Assembly: GCA_020853835.1 (NCBI GenBank)
Contig: JADYYC010000008.1
Location: forward strand, 1 to 10,847
DNA: 10,847 nt
Reading direction: 5' to 3'
From: Anaerolineales bacterium
GTDB taxonomy: Bacteria; Chloroflexota; Anaerolineae; Anaerolineales; UBA4823
Shown here: in pieces, positions 5,650 through 10,847 of the stretch
Position numbering within the stretch: the stretch's first letter is position 1
Layout: each line of letters opens with the position of its first letter
The notes under the pieces: generated by a model
Told to the model about the DNA's origin: nothing
Seen by the model: the letters and a program-made list of their open reading frames with translations, nothing else
Database searches by the model: none
Made by a program: the position numbers and the translations under genes

Positions 5650-7062
5650 CAGGATCATCACCGCGATTAACGGCGTGATATACACTTCGACGATGGCCGC
5701 CAGCAGGAACAGGGGCAGCACCAGGCCAAGCATCACGCGCCCCCACTTCGCCAGGGAGACCAGCCAGGCCTCGCCGATCGTCTTGCCGTGCGCCGGGGCG
5801 GTCAGCGTTGCGCCCAGGTTCAGGATAGCCGCGCTTGCGAGCAGGATCGCCGGGATTTCAAAAATCCCGTGCGGCAGCACGAGGGCCGCCAGGAAGGGCA
5901 GCGGCGCGCCGCCCGAGAGCACGATGTTGGCAGTGATGTATCCGATGACCACCATGGGCAGGATCAGGATCAGAAGACCGAGCACACCAAAGGAAAACAC
6001 GCCCAGCAGGCTGGCGATCAACGCCGCGCGCAGGTTGTGTAACCAGACTGTCCCCACGCCGGCCGCGGAGTGAAACCGCATCACCTCAAGACCTTCGATA
6101 AAACCGTTCTTCAGCAGGTCAAAGGTCAACAGCCTGGCGGGGATGGGGAAATCGTCGGCCAGGCTTGCTCCGGCCGCGATCCCAATCACGAGCCCGATCG
6201 CTGAAACCAGGAGCGGAAGTTTGAACTGAGACAGCGTTGTGGGCAGCTCGGTGCGATACCAGGCGATGATCGAGCGCGCGCTGCCCTGAAAGCTCGTCAG
6301 GAACCGCCGCCCCGCCCAGCGGAAATTGAGCGTGTCCAGCTCGTGCCCGAGCATCTCTTCGCGGTTGAAATATGCCAGGCCAGTACGCACAAGCAGCCCC
6401 GCGATGAGGACCTGTCCGAGGATGGCCCACCAGAGGATGTTGTAGCGCGCCCAAAACATGATGATCGCTTCTCCCTGGATCAGGAAGGACATCGGGATGA
6501 TGATAAAAGAGGCCAACAGGTTTGCAGCCCGGACCGAGGTCGTTTGCGAGGAGACCACAACCGCTCCGCTGACCATCAGGATAGCCTGGACGGTCGTGAG
6601 GGCGATAATCTGGACCAGCAGGATCGGTTCGGGGGTCCAGCCCACCTGGATGTAGAGCCCGATCAAATAGACGCTGATCCCCATGTAACTCGCAAGCAGC
6701 GGCGGGATCATGGCCGCGAGCAGCTTTCCCAGGTAAAGCTGGGCGTCGCTCAGCGGCGAGCAGAGCAGCGGTTCGATGCTGCGGCGCTCTTTCTCCCCCA
6801 CGAAACTTTCGAGGGCGATCACGAGCGAGACCGAGATCGGAAAGAAGCCCACGATCATGAGCAGGAAGGGGATCATGCGATCAGCCACCAACGGAGCATC
6901 GTACTGTTCGACAAAGCGGATCGCCTGGCGCGCGGTAAAGTTCATCAACGAGGGGAAGATCAGGGTTAACACCAGGATCGGAAAGATGATGCGCCAGTCG
7001 CGGAACGTGTCGCGGATCTCGCGGCGGGTGATCACCAGTGCAAGTTGGAGGTCATTGAGCAT
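5641..7062 (-). CDS. ABC-2 type permease fused to a SpoIIM-like (DUF95) domain
   Basis: 473 residues from the ATG at 7062. The N-terminal half (about 1-230) is an ABC-2/NatB-like permease: cytoplasmic lead-in ITRREIRDTFRDWRII, TM at about 24-41, further TMs at about 63-85, 117-138, 147-170, 180-198 and 209-227, and the coupling signature SFVGEKERRSIEPLLCSPLSDAQLYLGK (86-113). The C-terminal half (about 281-473) matches the SpoIIM family pattern: LHNLRAALIASLLGVFSFG (341-359), LPHGIFEIPAILLASAAI (396-413) and a last hydrophobic segment with AAIVEVYITP (455-464). In Bacillus, SpoIIM is a membrane partner of peptidoglycan hydrolases in engulfment; in non-sporulators the family's role is unclear. 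The start overlaps the ATPase stop by 11 bases (ATGCTCAATGA), with GGAG 10 bases upstream, which indicates translational coupling and a working exporter pair. Substrate unknown. An upstream in-frame GTG at 7137 would add a repeat-encoded tail and is rejected. Confidence 0.88.
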   Translation of the reverse strand: MLNDLQLALVITRREIRDTFRDWRIIFPILVLTLIFPSLMNFTARQAIRFVEQYDAPLVADRMIPFLLMIVGFFPISVSLVIALESFVGEKERRSIEPLLCSPLSDAQLYLGKLLAAMIPPLLASYMGISVYLIGLYIQVGWTPEPILLVQIIALTTVQAILMVSGAVVVSSQTTSVRAANLLASFIIIPMSFLIQGEAIIMFWARYNILWWAILGQVLIAGLLVRTGLAYFNREEMLGHELDTLNFRWAGRRFLTSFQGSARSIIAWYRTELPTTLSQFKLPLLVSAIGLVIGIAAGASLADDFPIPARLLTFDLLKNGFIEGLEVMRFHSAAGVGTVWLHNLRAALIASLLGVFSFGVLGLLILILPMVVIGYITANIVLSGGAPLPFLAALVLPHGIFEIPAILLASAAILNLGATLTAPAHGKTIGEAWLVSLAKWGRVMLGLVLPLFLLAAIVEVYITPLIAVMILGK

Positions 7063-8041
7063 ACGGATGCTGCTCCGGGCTTGCCGCACGGCTCGCCGCC
7101 CGGCTTGCCGCACGGCTTGCCGCCCGGCTTGCCGCACTGATCGCCTGCAGGTAAACCTGTTCCAGGCTGCGGGGCACTTCCTGCAGGCTGACCACCGGCA
7201 GGTCCTGCTCGTAAAGCCGCTTGAGGACCAGGGGGTTGTCCTTGAACGGATCGTCGGTCTGGTAACGTAGCCAGTCAGCGCCGCTGCTGGTGGGGGTAAC
7301 GCTTTCGGGCAGGGCGGGGCGGGCGCCGTTAAGATGGACGGCCAGCTTGATCTCGAACTCCAGCGGGCCTAACATGCGCATCTTGAGCTCCAGCGGAGAG
7401 CCGCTGGCGATGATGCGACCCTGGCGGATGATGGCGATCTGATCGGCCAACTCCTCGGCTTCGGCCAGGTTGTGGGTGCAGATCACGATCGTGCGCTCTT
7501 CTGAGCGCAGGGTGTGGATGGCATCGCGCACCAGGCGGGCGCTCTCGGGGTCCATAGCGGAGGTGGGCTCGTCTAATAGCAACACGGGTGGGTTGTGGAG
7601 CAACGCCCGCGCAAGGGCCAGTTTCTGGCGCATGCCTTTCGAGAATTCACCGATAGGCTGGCGCGCGTTGGGGGCCAGCCCAAAATGTTCAAGCAGCCTC
7701 TGGGCCTGTTCGCGGCGCTTGTGGTCTTCCAGGCCGTAGAGCTGTCCAAAGAAGTTCAAATATTCGCCCGCCGGCATGCGGTTGTAGAGACCGTGGTTTT
7801 CCGTCAGCACACCCACGTGGGCGCGCACCTGGGCCGCATGGGTCACGGTGTCGAAGCCAGCCACGCAGGCGCGCCCGCTGCTGGGGATGAGGATGGATGA
7901 GAGCATCCGGACGGTGGTGGTCTTCCCGGCGCCGTTAGGCCCCAACAGGGCCATCACCTGACCGTCCGGGATATCGATGCTCACTGCATCGACGGCCTGG
8001 AATTCATCGAATTTTTTACCAAGATTTTCGGTAAAGATCAT
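7052..8041 (-). CDS. ABC transporter ATP-binding protein (NatA-like)
   Basis: 329 residues. Powers the adjacent ABC-2 permease from the cytosolic face. Walker A GPNGAGKTT (34-42), signature FSKGMRQK (133-140, the FSKGM variant of LSGGQ usual in NatA/drug-export ATPases), Walker B VLLLDEP (153-159) and the switch His190 (CTHN) are all present. The usual Q-loop Gln is replaced in VLTENHGLY (78-86), a variant I know from NatA-like proteins. A C-terminal extension of about 100 residues follows the ATPase domain and ends in four tandem AASR units plus AASP (303-322), encoded by a 12-bp repeat. The ATG at 8041 starts 9 bases after the lgt stop without a visible ribosome site, so reinitiation from lgt is likely. 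The 3' end overlaps the permease start. Confidence 0.95.
   Translation of the reverse strand: MIFTENLGKKFDEFQAVDAVSIDIPDGQVMALLGPNGAGKTTTVRMLSSILIPSSGRACVAGFDTVTHAAQVRAHVGVLTENHGLYNRMPAGEYLNFFGQLYGLEDHKRREQAQRLLEHFGLAPNARQPIGEFSKGMRQKLALARALLHNPPVLLLDEPTSAMDPESARLVRDAIHTLRSEERTIVICTHNLAEAEELADQIAIIRQGRIIASGSPLELKMRMLGPLEFEIKLAVHLNGARPALPESVTPTSSGADWLRYQTDDPFKDNPLVLKRLYEQDLPVVSLQEVPRSLEQVYLQAISAASRAASRAASRAASRAASPEQHPYAQ
7078..7137 (-). repeat. Five tandem copies of a 12-bp repeat coding for the AASR tail
   Basis: Five adjacent 12-bp units (plus strand consensus GGCTTGCCGCAC). Units alternate at base 11 (A, C, A, C, A), so there is also a 24-bp higher-order period; the second unit has one extra change (TCGCC for TTGCC). 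In the ATPase frame they read AASR four times and AASP. Because the unit is a multiple of three, copy-number change would keep the frame. The array ends 15 bases before the permease start codon. Confidence 0.95.
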
Positions 8042-8050
8042 TGCAAAGCT

Positions 8051-8890
8051 TTACAGATTTGACCCCTTGTCTGTTGGGCTTGCTGGGGTTTCGTGTGCCG
8101 GTCTGCGCAGATGCCGCCAGGCCAGCGCGCCCGCAGCGATCAGCGCAACCAGACCCATAAGAAGCTGGTTGATGTTGACCAGGCCGACCCGGGCCGGGTC
8201 GAGGCGCAGGAATTCGAGCAGAAAGCGCCCCAGCGGATAAATGATCAGGTACACCAGCAACAGGTCGCCCTTCTTGAGCCATTCGGGCTGTTTTCGAGAC
8301 AGCCACAGCAGCACTCCCATGTTCAGCAGGCTCCAAAGCGATTCGTACAGGAAGAGCGGGTGGTAAGTCTCGACGTTTTCAAAGCCAGATAACCGGTAGG
8401 CCGGATCGATCTTCACGGCCCAGGGCAGGTTGGAAGGAGCGCCGTAAACCTCCTGGTTGACGAAGTTGCCCCACCTGCCAATCGCCTGACCCAACGCCAG
8501 GCCTGGCACGGCGATATCGGCCAGCGCGAGGAAATCATGTTTGTTGCGCCGGCAGAACAGAAAAAGCGCAATCGCTCCACCGATGACCGCCCCCGGGAGG
8601 CCAAGCCCGCCTCGCCATACCGCCAGGATGTCGAGCGGATGCATCAAATACCAGGCAGCCGTGATGCCCTGATCGACCATCGATTGGGGCGGCGTGAACA
8701 CATGCCACAGCCGCGCCCCGATGATCCCGCCGATCATCACCCAGACCAGCGCGTCCCAGACGATCTCCGTGTCGTAGCCCTTTTGCTTTGCGACCTGGCT
8801 GGCCAGCCAGGCGCCGGCCAATGCCCCGAGCATAAGGATGATGCCGTAATAATGAACAAATAAAGGCCCGATCTGAAAACCTGTTGGCAT
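8051..8890 (-). CDS. lgt: Prolipoprotein diacylglyceryl transferase
   Basis: 279 residues, normal length. Integral membrane enzyme that transfers the diacylglyceryl group from phosphatidylglycerol to the lipobox Cys of preprolipoproteins, the first step in lipoprotein maturation. The Lgt signature GRWGNFVNQEVYG (138-150) with the essential Arg139 and Asn residues is intact. VWRGGLGLPGAVIGG (91-105) is the loop that in E. coli is GGMSFHGG; the E. coli His103 position is Pro99 here. YHPLFLYES (176-184) and YPLGRFLLEFLR (218-229) supply the other conserved periplasmic/arm residues. About seven hydrophobic segments are visible. The ATG at 8890 has GGAG about 11 bases upstream. It starts 19 bases after the CDP-alcohol phosphotransferase stop and ends 9 bases before the ATPase, so it is mid-operon. 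The C-terminal 20 residues are polar and poorly conserved in appearance. Confidence 0.97.
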   Translation of the reverse strand: MPTGFQIGPLFVHYYGIILMLGALAGAWLASQVAKQKGYDTEIVWDALVWVMIGGIIGARLWHVFTPPQSMVDQGITAAWYLMHPLDILAVWRGGLGLPGAVIGGAIALFLFCRRNKHDFLALADIAVPGLALGQAIGRWGNFVNQEVYGAPSNLPWAVKIDPAYRLSGFENVETYHPLFLYESLWSLLNMGVLLWLSRKQPEWLKKGDLLLVYLIIYPLGRFLLEFLRLDPARVGLVNINQLLMGLVALIAAGALAWRHLRRPAHETPASPTDKGSNL

Positions 8891-8909
8891 GCTGGGGGCG
8901 CTCCGTTCT

Positions 8910-9548
8910 TTACTGTTCTTTGGTGGGGTTTTGATAAGCCTGCCGGCGCACGTCGATGATGCGCTGGATGGCAGTCAGGTTCGAGAAGATGGCGATGATC
9001 CATAGCCCGACTATGGGGTAATTGACGATCAAAGCCGGAGCCAGCACCAGATAGCGCTCCACGCGGGTCAGGATGCCGACCTTTGTGTCCCAGCCCAGGG
9101 ACTGACCCCTGGCCCGGATGTAAGAGACCAGCACCGAACCAGCCGCGGCCGCGAATACCAGCATGACGGCTAACTGGTTATCCTGGCGGGCATAGTAATA
9201 AAGCAGTCCCATGAAGATCACCAGCTCAGAGTAGCGGTCGGTCACCGAGTCGACAAAGGCCCCGAATTGACCCGCCATGCCGCGCAGGCGCGCCATAGTG
9301 CCGTCCAGGGCGTCGATTGGGCCCATCAAGAGCACGACCAGGCCGCCGATCTGGACGTAGCCGAGGGCGATGAGCAGCGCGCCGATGGTGTTCCCCGCCA
9401 GGCCGAGGAGGGTCATCGTGTTGGGCATCAGCCCCAGCCGGTTCATGAAAGCCCCGATGGGGTCTAAGACCCCTTTGAAGGTGATGCGCAAGGTATCGGT
9501 AAACGTGAGAGGCTGTTTGTTGGCTGTTTTAGTGCTTATTTGTTCCAA
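8910..9548 (-). CDS. CDP-alcohol phosphatidyltransferase (phospholipid headgroup synthase)
   Basis: 212 residues, membrane embedded. Transfers a phospholipid moiety from CDP-diacylglycerol to an alcohol or sugar phosphate. The family motif DGxxARx8GxxxDxxxD is complete: Asp82-Gly83, Ala86-Arg87, Gly96, Asp100 and Asp104, with Asp79 also present as in the longer D-x2-D-G form. Five to six hydrophobic segments follow the usual plan. The PNTMTLLGLAGN lead (42-53) and FVDSVTDRYSE tail resemble phosphatidylinositol-phosphate synthase-like and archaetidylinositol-phosphate-synthase-like members more than classical PgsA, but the acceptor cannot be decided from the sequence. The start is TTG at 9548: a TGA lies in frame a few codons upstream and no ATG or GTG intervenes; GAGGT lies nine bases before it. 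It is the first gene of the operon behind the promoter at 9641-9669. Confidence 0.92.
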   Translation of the reverse strand: MEQISTKTANKQPLTFTDTLRITFKGVLDPIGAFMNRLGLMPNTMTLLGLAGNTIGALLIALGYVQIGGLVVLLMGPIDALDGTMARLRGMAGQFGAFVDSVTDRYSELVIFMGLLYYYARQDNQLAVMLVFAAAAGSVLVSYIRARGQSLGWDTKVGILTRVERYLVLAPALIVNYPIVGLWIIAIFSNLTAIQRIIDVRRQAYQNPTKEQ

Positions 9549-9640
9549 TAGTGGGTTACCTCGTCATCCATCGAGAGTACTCGCACGGCGCTGCGCTGCT
9601 GACCGGTAATCAATGTGCGCCGGGTGGAGCGCCTGCGGTT

Positions 9641-9669
9641 ATGCTATCGCATGCGCATGAGACTGTCAA
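9641..9669 (-). promoter_or_regulatory. Promoter of the phosphotransferase-lgt-ABC operon, with a palindrome in the spacer
   Basis: On the - strand a perfect -35 TTGACA (9664-9669) is followed after exactly 17 bases by TAGCAT (9641-9646, 4 of 6 to TATAAT). Transcription should start near 9634, giving a leader of about 85 bases before the TTG at 9548. The spacer holds a perfect 10-bp palindrome CATGCGCATG (9650-9659), a place where a bound repressor would block polymerase. Confidence 0.75.
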
Positions 9670-9716
9670 GCAAGAATTTACCCGCTGCCCAGGGTCAGGA
9701 AAGCCGCTAAACGGGC

Positions 9717-10169
9717 TCAGTTCATAAACTCATCCTGAAAATGCTTGACTTTGCGGCGCATGCCCGCGATGCGCGCCAGCGCGCCAAACACCATCGCGAC
9801 TGTTGCCAGGCCGGTGACAGCCACTTTAGTCAGGTCGTACACGGGGTCGACGCGCACGCCCTGGGGGGTTGAGATGATCACCGCGACCGGGCGGGTGTGG
9901 GTGCTTCCGCCGCCGCCCCCTCCTCCGCCGCCTGCGCCGCCGCTTTGCCCGGCGCTGTCTGATCCGCCGCTGCCCAGGCCAAAGCCCAGGAACGCAAAGG
10001 TCTCGGCTGCGGGGATGATCAGCGTCTCGCCATGCTTGACCGGTTTTTGATAGACGGTGTCGATATTGGCCGTGGAGATGAATTCATCCATGACGTTTTC
10101 GATGACGAGCATCGAGGGCTCCTGCGGTTCAGGAGCGGGCCCGGTTTCGATAGTCAGTTCGTCGCTCAT
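9717..10169 (-). CDS. GerW/YtfJ-family sporulation-type protein
   Basis: 150 residues. The family is named from Bacillus YtfJ/GerW, a forespore protein needed for germination, but it also occurs in many bacteria that do not sporulate, where its role is unknown. Visible here: an acidic, Pro-rich start, a helical segment with MLVIENVMDEFISTANIDTVYQKPV (20-44), a strand pair GETLIIPAAETFAFLGFGLGSG (47-68) and a Gly-rich loop with nine consecutive Gly (80-88). After that come RPVAVIISTPQGVRVDPV (93-110) and a hydrophobic helix (about 114-135) followed by a basic tail. The 'pvatv..G.GfG.G..........G.Ggg.gG......Pvavivi' pattern is the family hallmark. The start is the ATG at 10169, set by GGGAGG (10177-10182) seven bases upstream; a TTG five codons earlier lies within that ribosome site and is rejected. 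No nearby gene shows spore function. Confidence 0.88.
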   Translation of the reverse strand: MSDELTIETGPAPEPQEPSMLVIENVMDEFISTANIDTVYQKPVKHGETLIIPAAETFAFLGFGLGSGGSDSAGQSGGAGGGGGGGGGSTHTRPVAVIISTPQGVRVDPVYDLTKVAVTGLATVAMVFGALARIAGMRRKVKHFQDEFMN

Positions 10170-10176
10170 ATCGCAT

Positions 10177-10182
10177 CCTCCC
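10177..10182 (-). promoter_or_regulatory. Ribosome binding site that fixes the GerW-family start
   Basis: GGGAGG on the - strand with a 7-base gap to the ATG at 10169, the best Shine-Dalgarno sequence in the window. It rules out the TTG at 10184, which would overlap it. Confidence 0.85.
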
Positions 10183-10200
10183 AAAAAGAGAAGCTGTTAT

Positions 10201-10231
10201 CTTATATTGGTCTTGTCGGCGTGCGGGGCAA
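10201..10231 (-). promoter_or_regulatory. Weak candidate promoter for the GerW-family gene
   Basis: In the roughly 100-base gap before the GerW-family gene, the - strand has TATAAG (10201-10206) with TTGCCC (10226-10231) 19 bases upstream. The spacing is on the long side and both boxes are imperfect; a TAAGAT overlapping the first box is an alternative -10. The gap itself suggests a separate promoter rather than tight coupling to the 94-aa gene. Confidence 0.3.
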
Positions 10232-10269
10232 ATCAAGCCCTCCGTCCGGCAGGAGAAAACGCCGCGCAG

Positions 10270-10554
10270 TTACACAGCCTGCCGTCGCACGACCCACAAA
10301 CGCGCAATCAGCCAGATGAACAGCCCCGAGGCCAGGATGACGATCATCTTGCGGCGCGTCGGGTCGGGGATCGGCAAAATCTGCTCGCTGCCGTCCGGCT
10401 GTTGGACCAGCAGGCTGGAAGGTTTGTTCCAGACCGCCCCAAAACTGCGGCCTGCAAACCGTAGGCTGACCACGCGGTTGAACGGGGTCAGCGTCCTCCC
10501 ATGATGCTTAACGGGCTGCCCGCAGCGGTATTCAATCTGGAGCATTTCACCCAT
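10270..10554 (-). CDS. Small single-TM protein of unknown function
   Basis: 94 residues, not recognised as a named family. The first 65 or so residues are soluble with beta-strand character (MLQIEYRCGQPVKHHGRTLTPFNRVVSLRF...), including a QQPDGSEQILPIPDPTRRK stretch. A single hydrophobic helix follows (about 70-89, IVILASGLFIWLIARLW) and a short basic tail VRRQAV, giving a tail-anchor-like arrangement with the positive end predicted cytosolic and the soluble part outside. It starts 6 bases after the stop of the helical protein gene, so the two are probably co-transcribed. No good ribosome site precedes the ATG at 10554; the in-frame ATG at 10545 is an alternative. The tight spacing and the sensible membrane topology support a real gene, but codes for no visible catalytic site. 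Confidence 0.72.
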   Translation of the reverse strand: MGEMLQIEYRCGQPVKHHGRTLTPFNRVVSLRFAGRSFGAVWNKPSSLLVQQPDGSEQILPIPDPTRRKMIVILASGLFIWLIARLWVVRRQAV

Positions 10555-10560
10555 GACAGT

Positions 10561-10847
10561 TTATGGCGCCTGGGTTTTATCGTCCGTCCCGGCTGTCTCG
10601 GTAGGTGTGGGCTCGGCTGGTTCATCACCGGGCTGGGTCGACCAACGGTCGATCACCTTCTGGATTTCGAGATTGGCGGTTTTCAGCGCGCTCAAGAGCT
10701 CCTGGCGGACTTTTGTCTGGGTTTCGGAGCTGCGAATGCGCTCTCCGATTTGTTCGACGCTGCTTTTCACCTGCTGGCTGGCGTCGCTTTTCGACAGGTG
10801 TTCCGCCTCTTTCTGCAAGGTAGCGCCAAGCTCGTTTAAGCCGCTCA
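10561..10847 (-). CDS. Helical protein with acidic, Pro/Thr-rich tail, 5' end outside the window
   Basis: The reading frame is open to the right edge (SGLNELGATLQKEAEH...), so a TTG at 10818 is internal and the true start lies beyond 10847. Visible are 95 residues. The first 65 or so form a strongly amphipathic, charged helix with repeating units of the kind 'LGxxLxxE.....s...Q.V..svEqIGeRI..SeTQ.KVrqELLsALKtaN.EIqkvIdrW'. The last 25 residues are a low-complexity Pro/Glu/Thr/Asp-rich tail and look disordered. Similar helical proteins with repeated 'S-e-x-q' blocks are common in Chloroflexota, but I cannot name a function. It is followed after 6 bases by the 94-aa membrane protein gene. Confidence 0.7.
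   Translation of the reverse strand, partial: SGLNELGATLQKEAEHLSKSDASQQVKSSVEQIGERIRSSETQTKVRQELLSALKTANLEIQKVIDRWSTQPGDEPAEPTPTETAGTDDKTQAP

Noticed and set aside
6343..6969. 208-codon open frame on the + strand inside the permease gene
   Set aside because: The product is extremely Asp/His/Arg-rich without hydrophobic core, as expected for the complement of membrane-protein codons; the opposite strand encodes recognisable ABC-2 signatures.
7063..7137. Upstream GTG start giving the permease a 25-residue RQAG/RQAV-repeat N-terminus
   Set aside because: The extension is only the shifted frame of the 12-bp repeat inside the ATPase gene. The ATG at 7062 gives a normal ABC-2 N-terminus and a classical stop-start overlap with GGAG upstream.
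7078..7137. Repeat array as a CRISPR
   Set aside because: Units are 12 bp and directly adjacent with no spacers, and they are in frame within a coding region.
9549..9716. Terminator after the GerW-family gene
   Set aside because: Only 3-4 bp stems without a T run are present between the stop at 9717 and the downstream promoter.

Overview
This is a GC-rich (roughly 60% by eye), densely coded bacterial chromosome segment with no phage, transposon, CRISPR or RNA gene that I can see. The gene set is a free-living, largely monoderm-style envelope and housekeeping set: MTA phosphorylase, a RodA/FtsW-type glycosyltransferase, TyrRS, a small HNH protein, a CDP-alcohol phosphotransferase, Lgt, an ABC-2 exporter and a GerW/YtfJ-family protein. 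From the protein flavour I infer Chloroflexota, most likely Anaerolineae. This is an inference, not a marker-gene result.

Layout. Bases 1-3084 (+): the 3' part of an MTA phosphorylase gene, then after 6 bp a SEDS (RodA/FtsW) gene fused to a class B PBP-like region whose transpeptidase centre is lost. A bidirectional terminator (3086-3123) separates this from the convergent tyrS (3143-4375, -). A further terminator (4424-4448) lies between tyrS and a two-TM, PH-like membrane protein gene (4474-4992, -). A 114-bp divergent promoter region (4993-5106) serves that gene and an HNH nuclease-like gene (5107-5610, +). Convergent to HNH is a four-gene minus-strand operon read from about 9634 down to 5641: CDP-alcohol phosphotransferase, lgt, ABC ATPase, and an ABC-2 permease fused to a SpoIIM-like domain. 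It has a good promoter at 9641-9669. At the right edge, three more minus-strand genes encode a helical protein (cut by the window), a 94-aa single-TM protein and a GerW/YtfJ-family protein.

How they fit together. Most of the window concerns the cell envelope: glycan polymerisation (SEDS), lipid headgroup attachment, lipoprotein maturation (Lgt) and membrane export or remodelling (ABC-SpoIIM). Three families named from sporulation (SEDS/SpoVE, SpoIIM, GerW) occur here, but no gene in the window is a spore-specific regulator or coat gene. The most unusual objects are the SEDS-pseudo-PBP fusion, which keeps the SEDS catalytic Asp but has lost the PBP Ser-x-x-Lys, the ABC-2/SpoIIM fusion, and a 12-bp tandem repeat forming the tail of the ABC ATPase right before the permease start.
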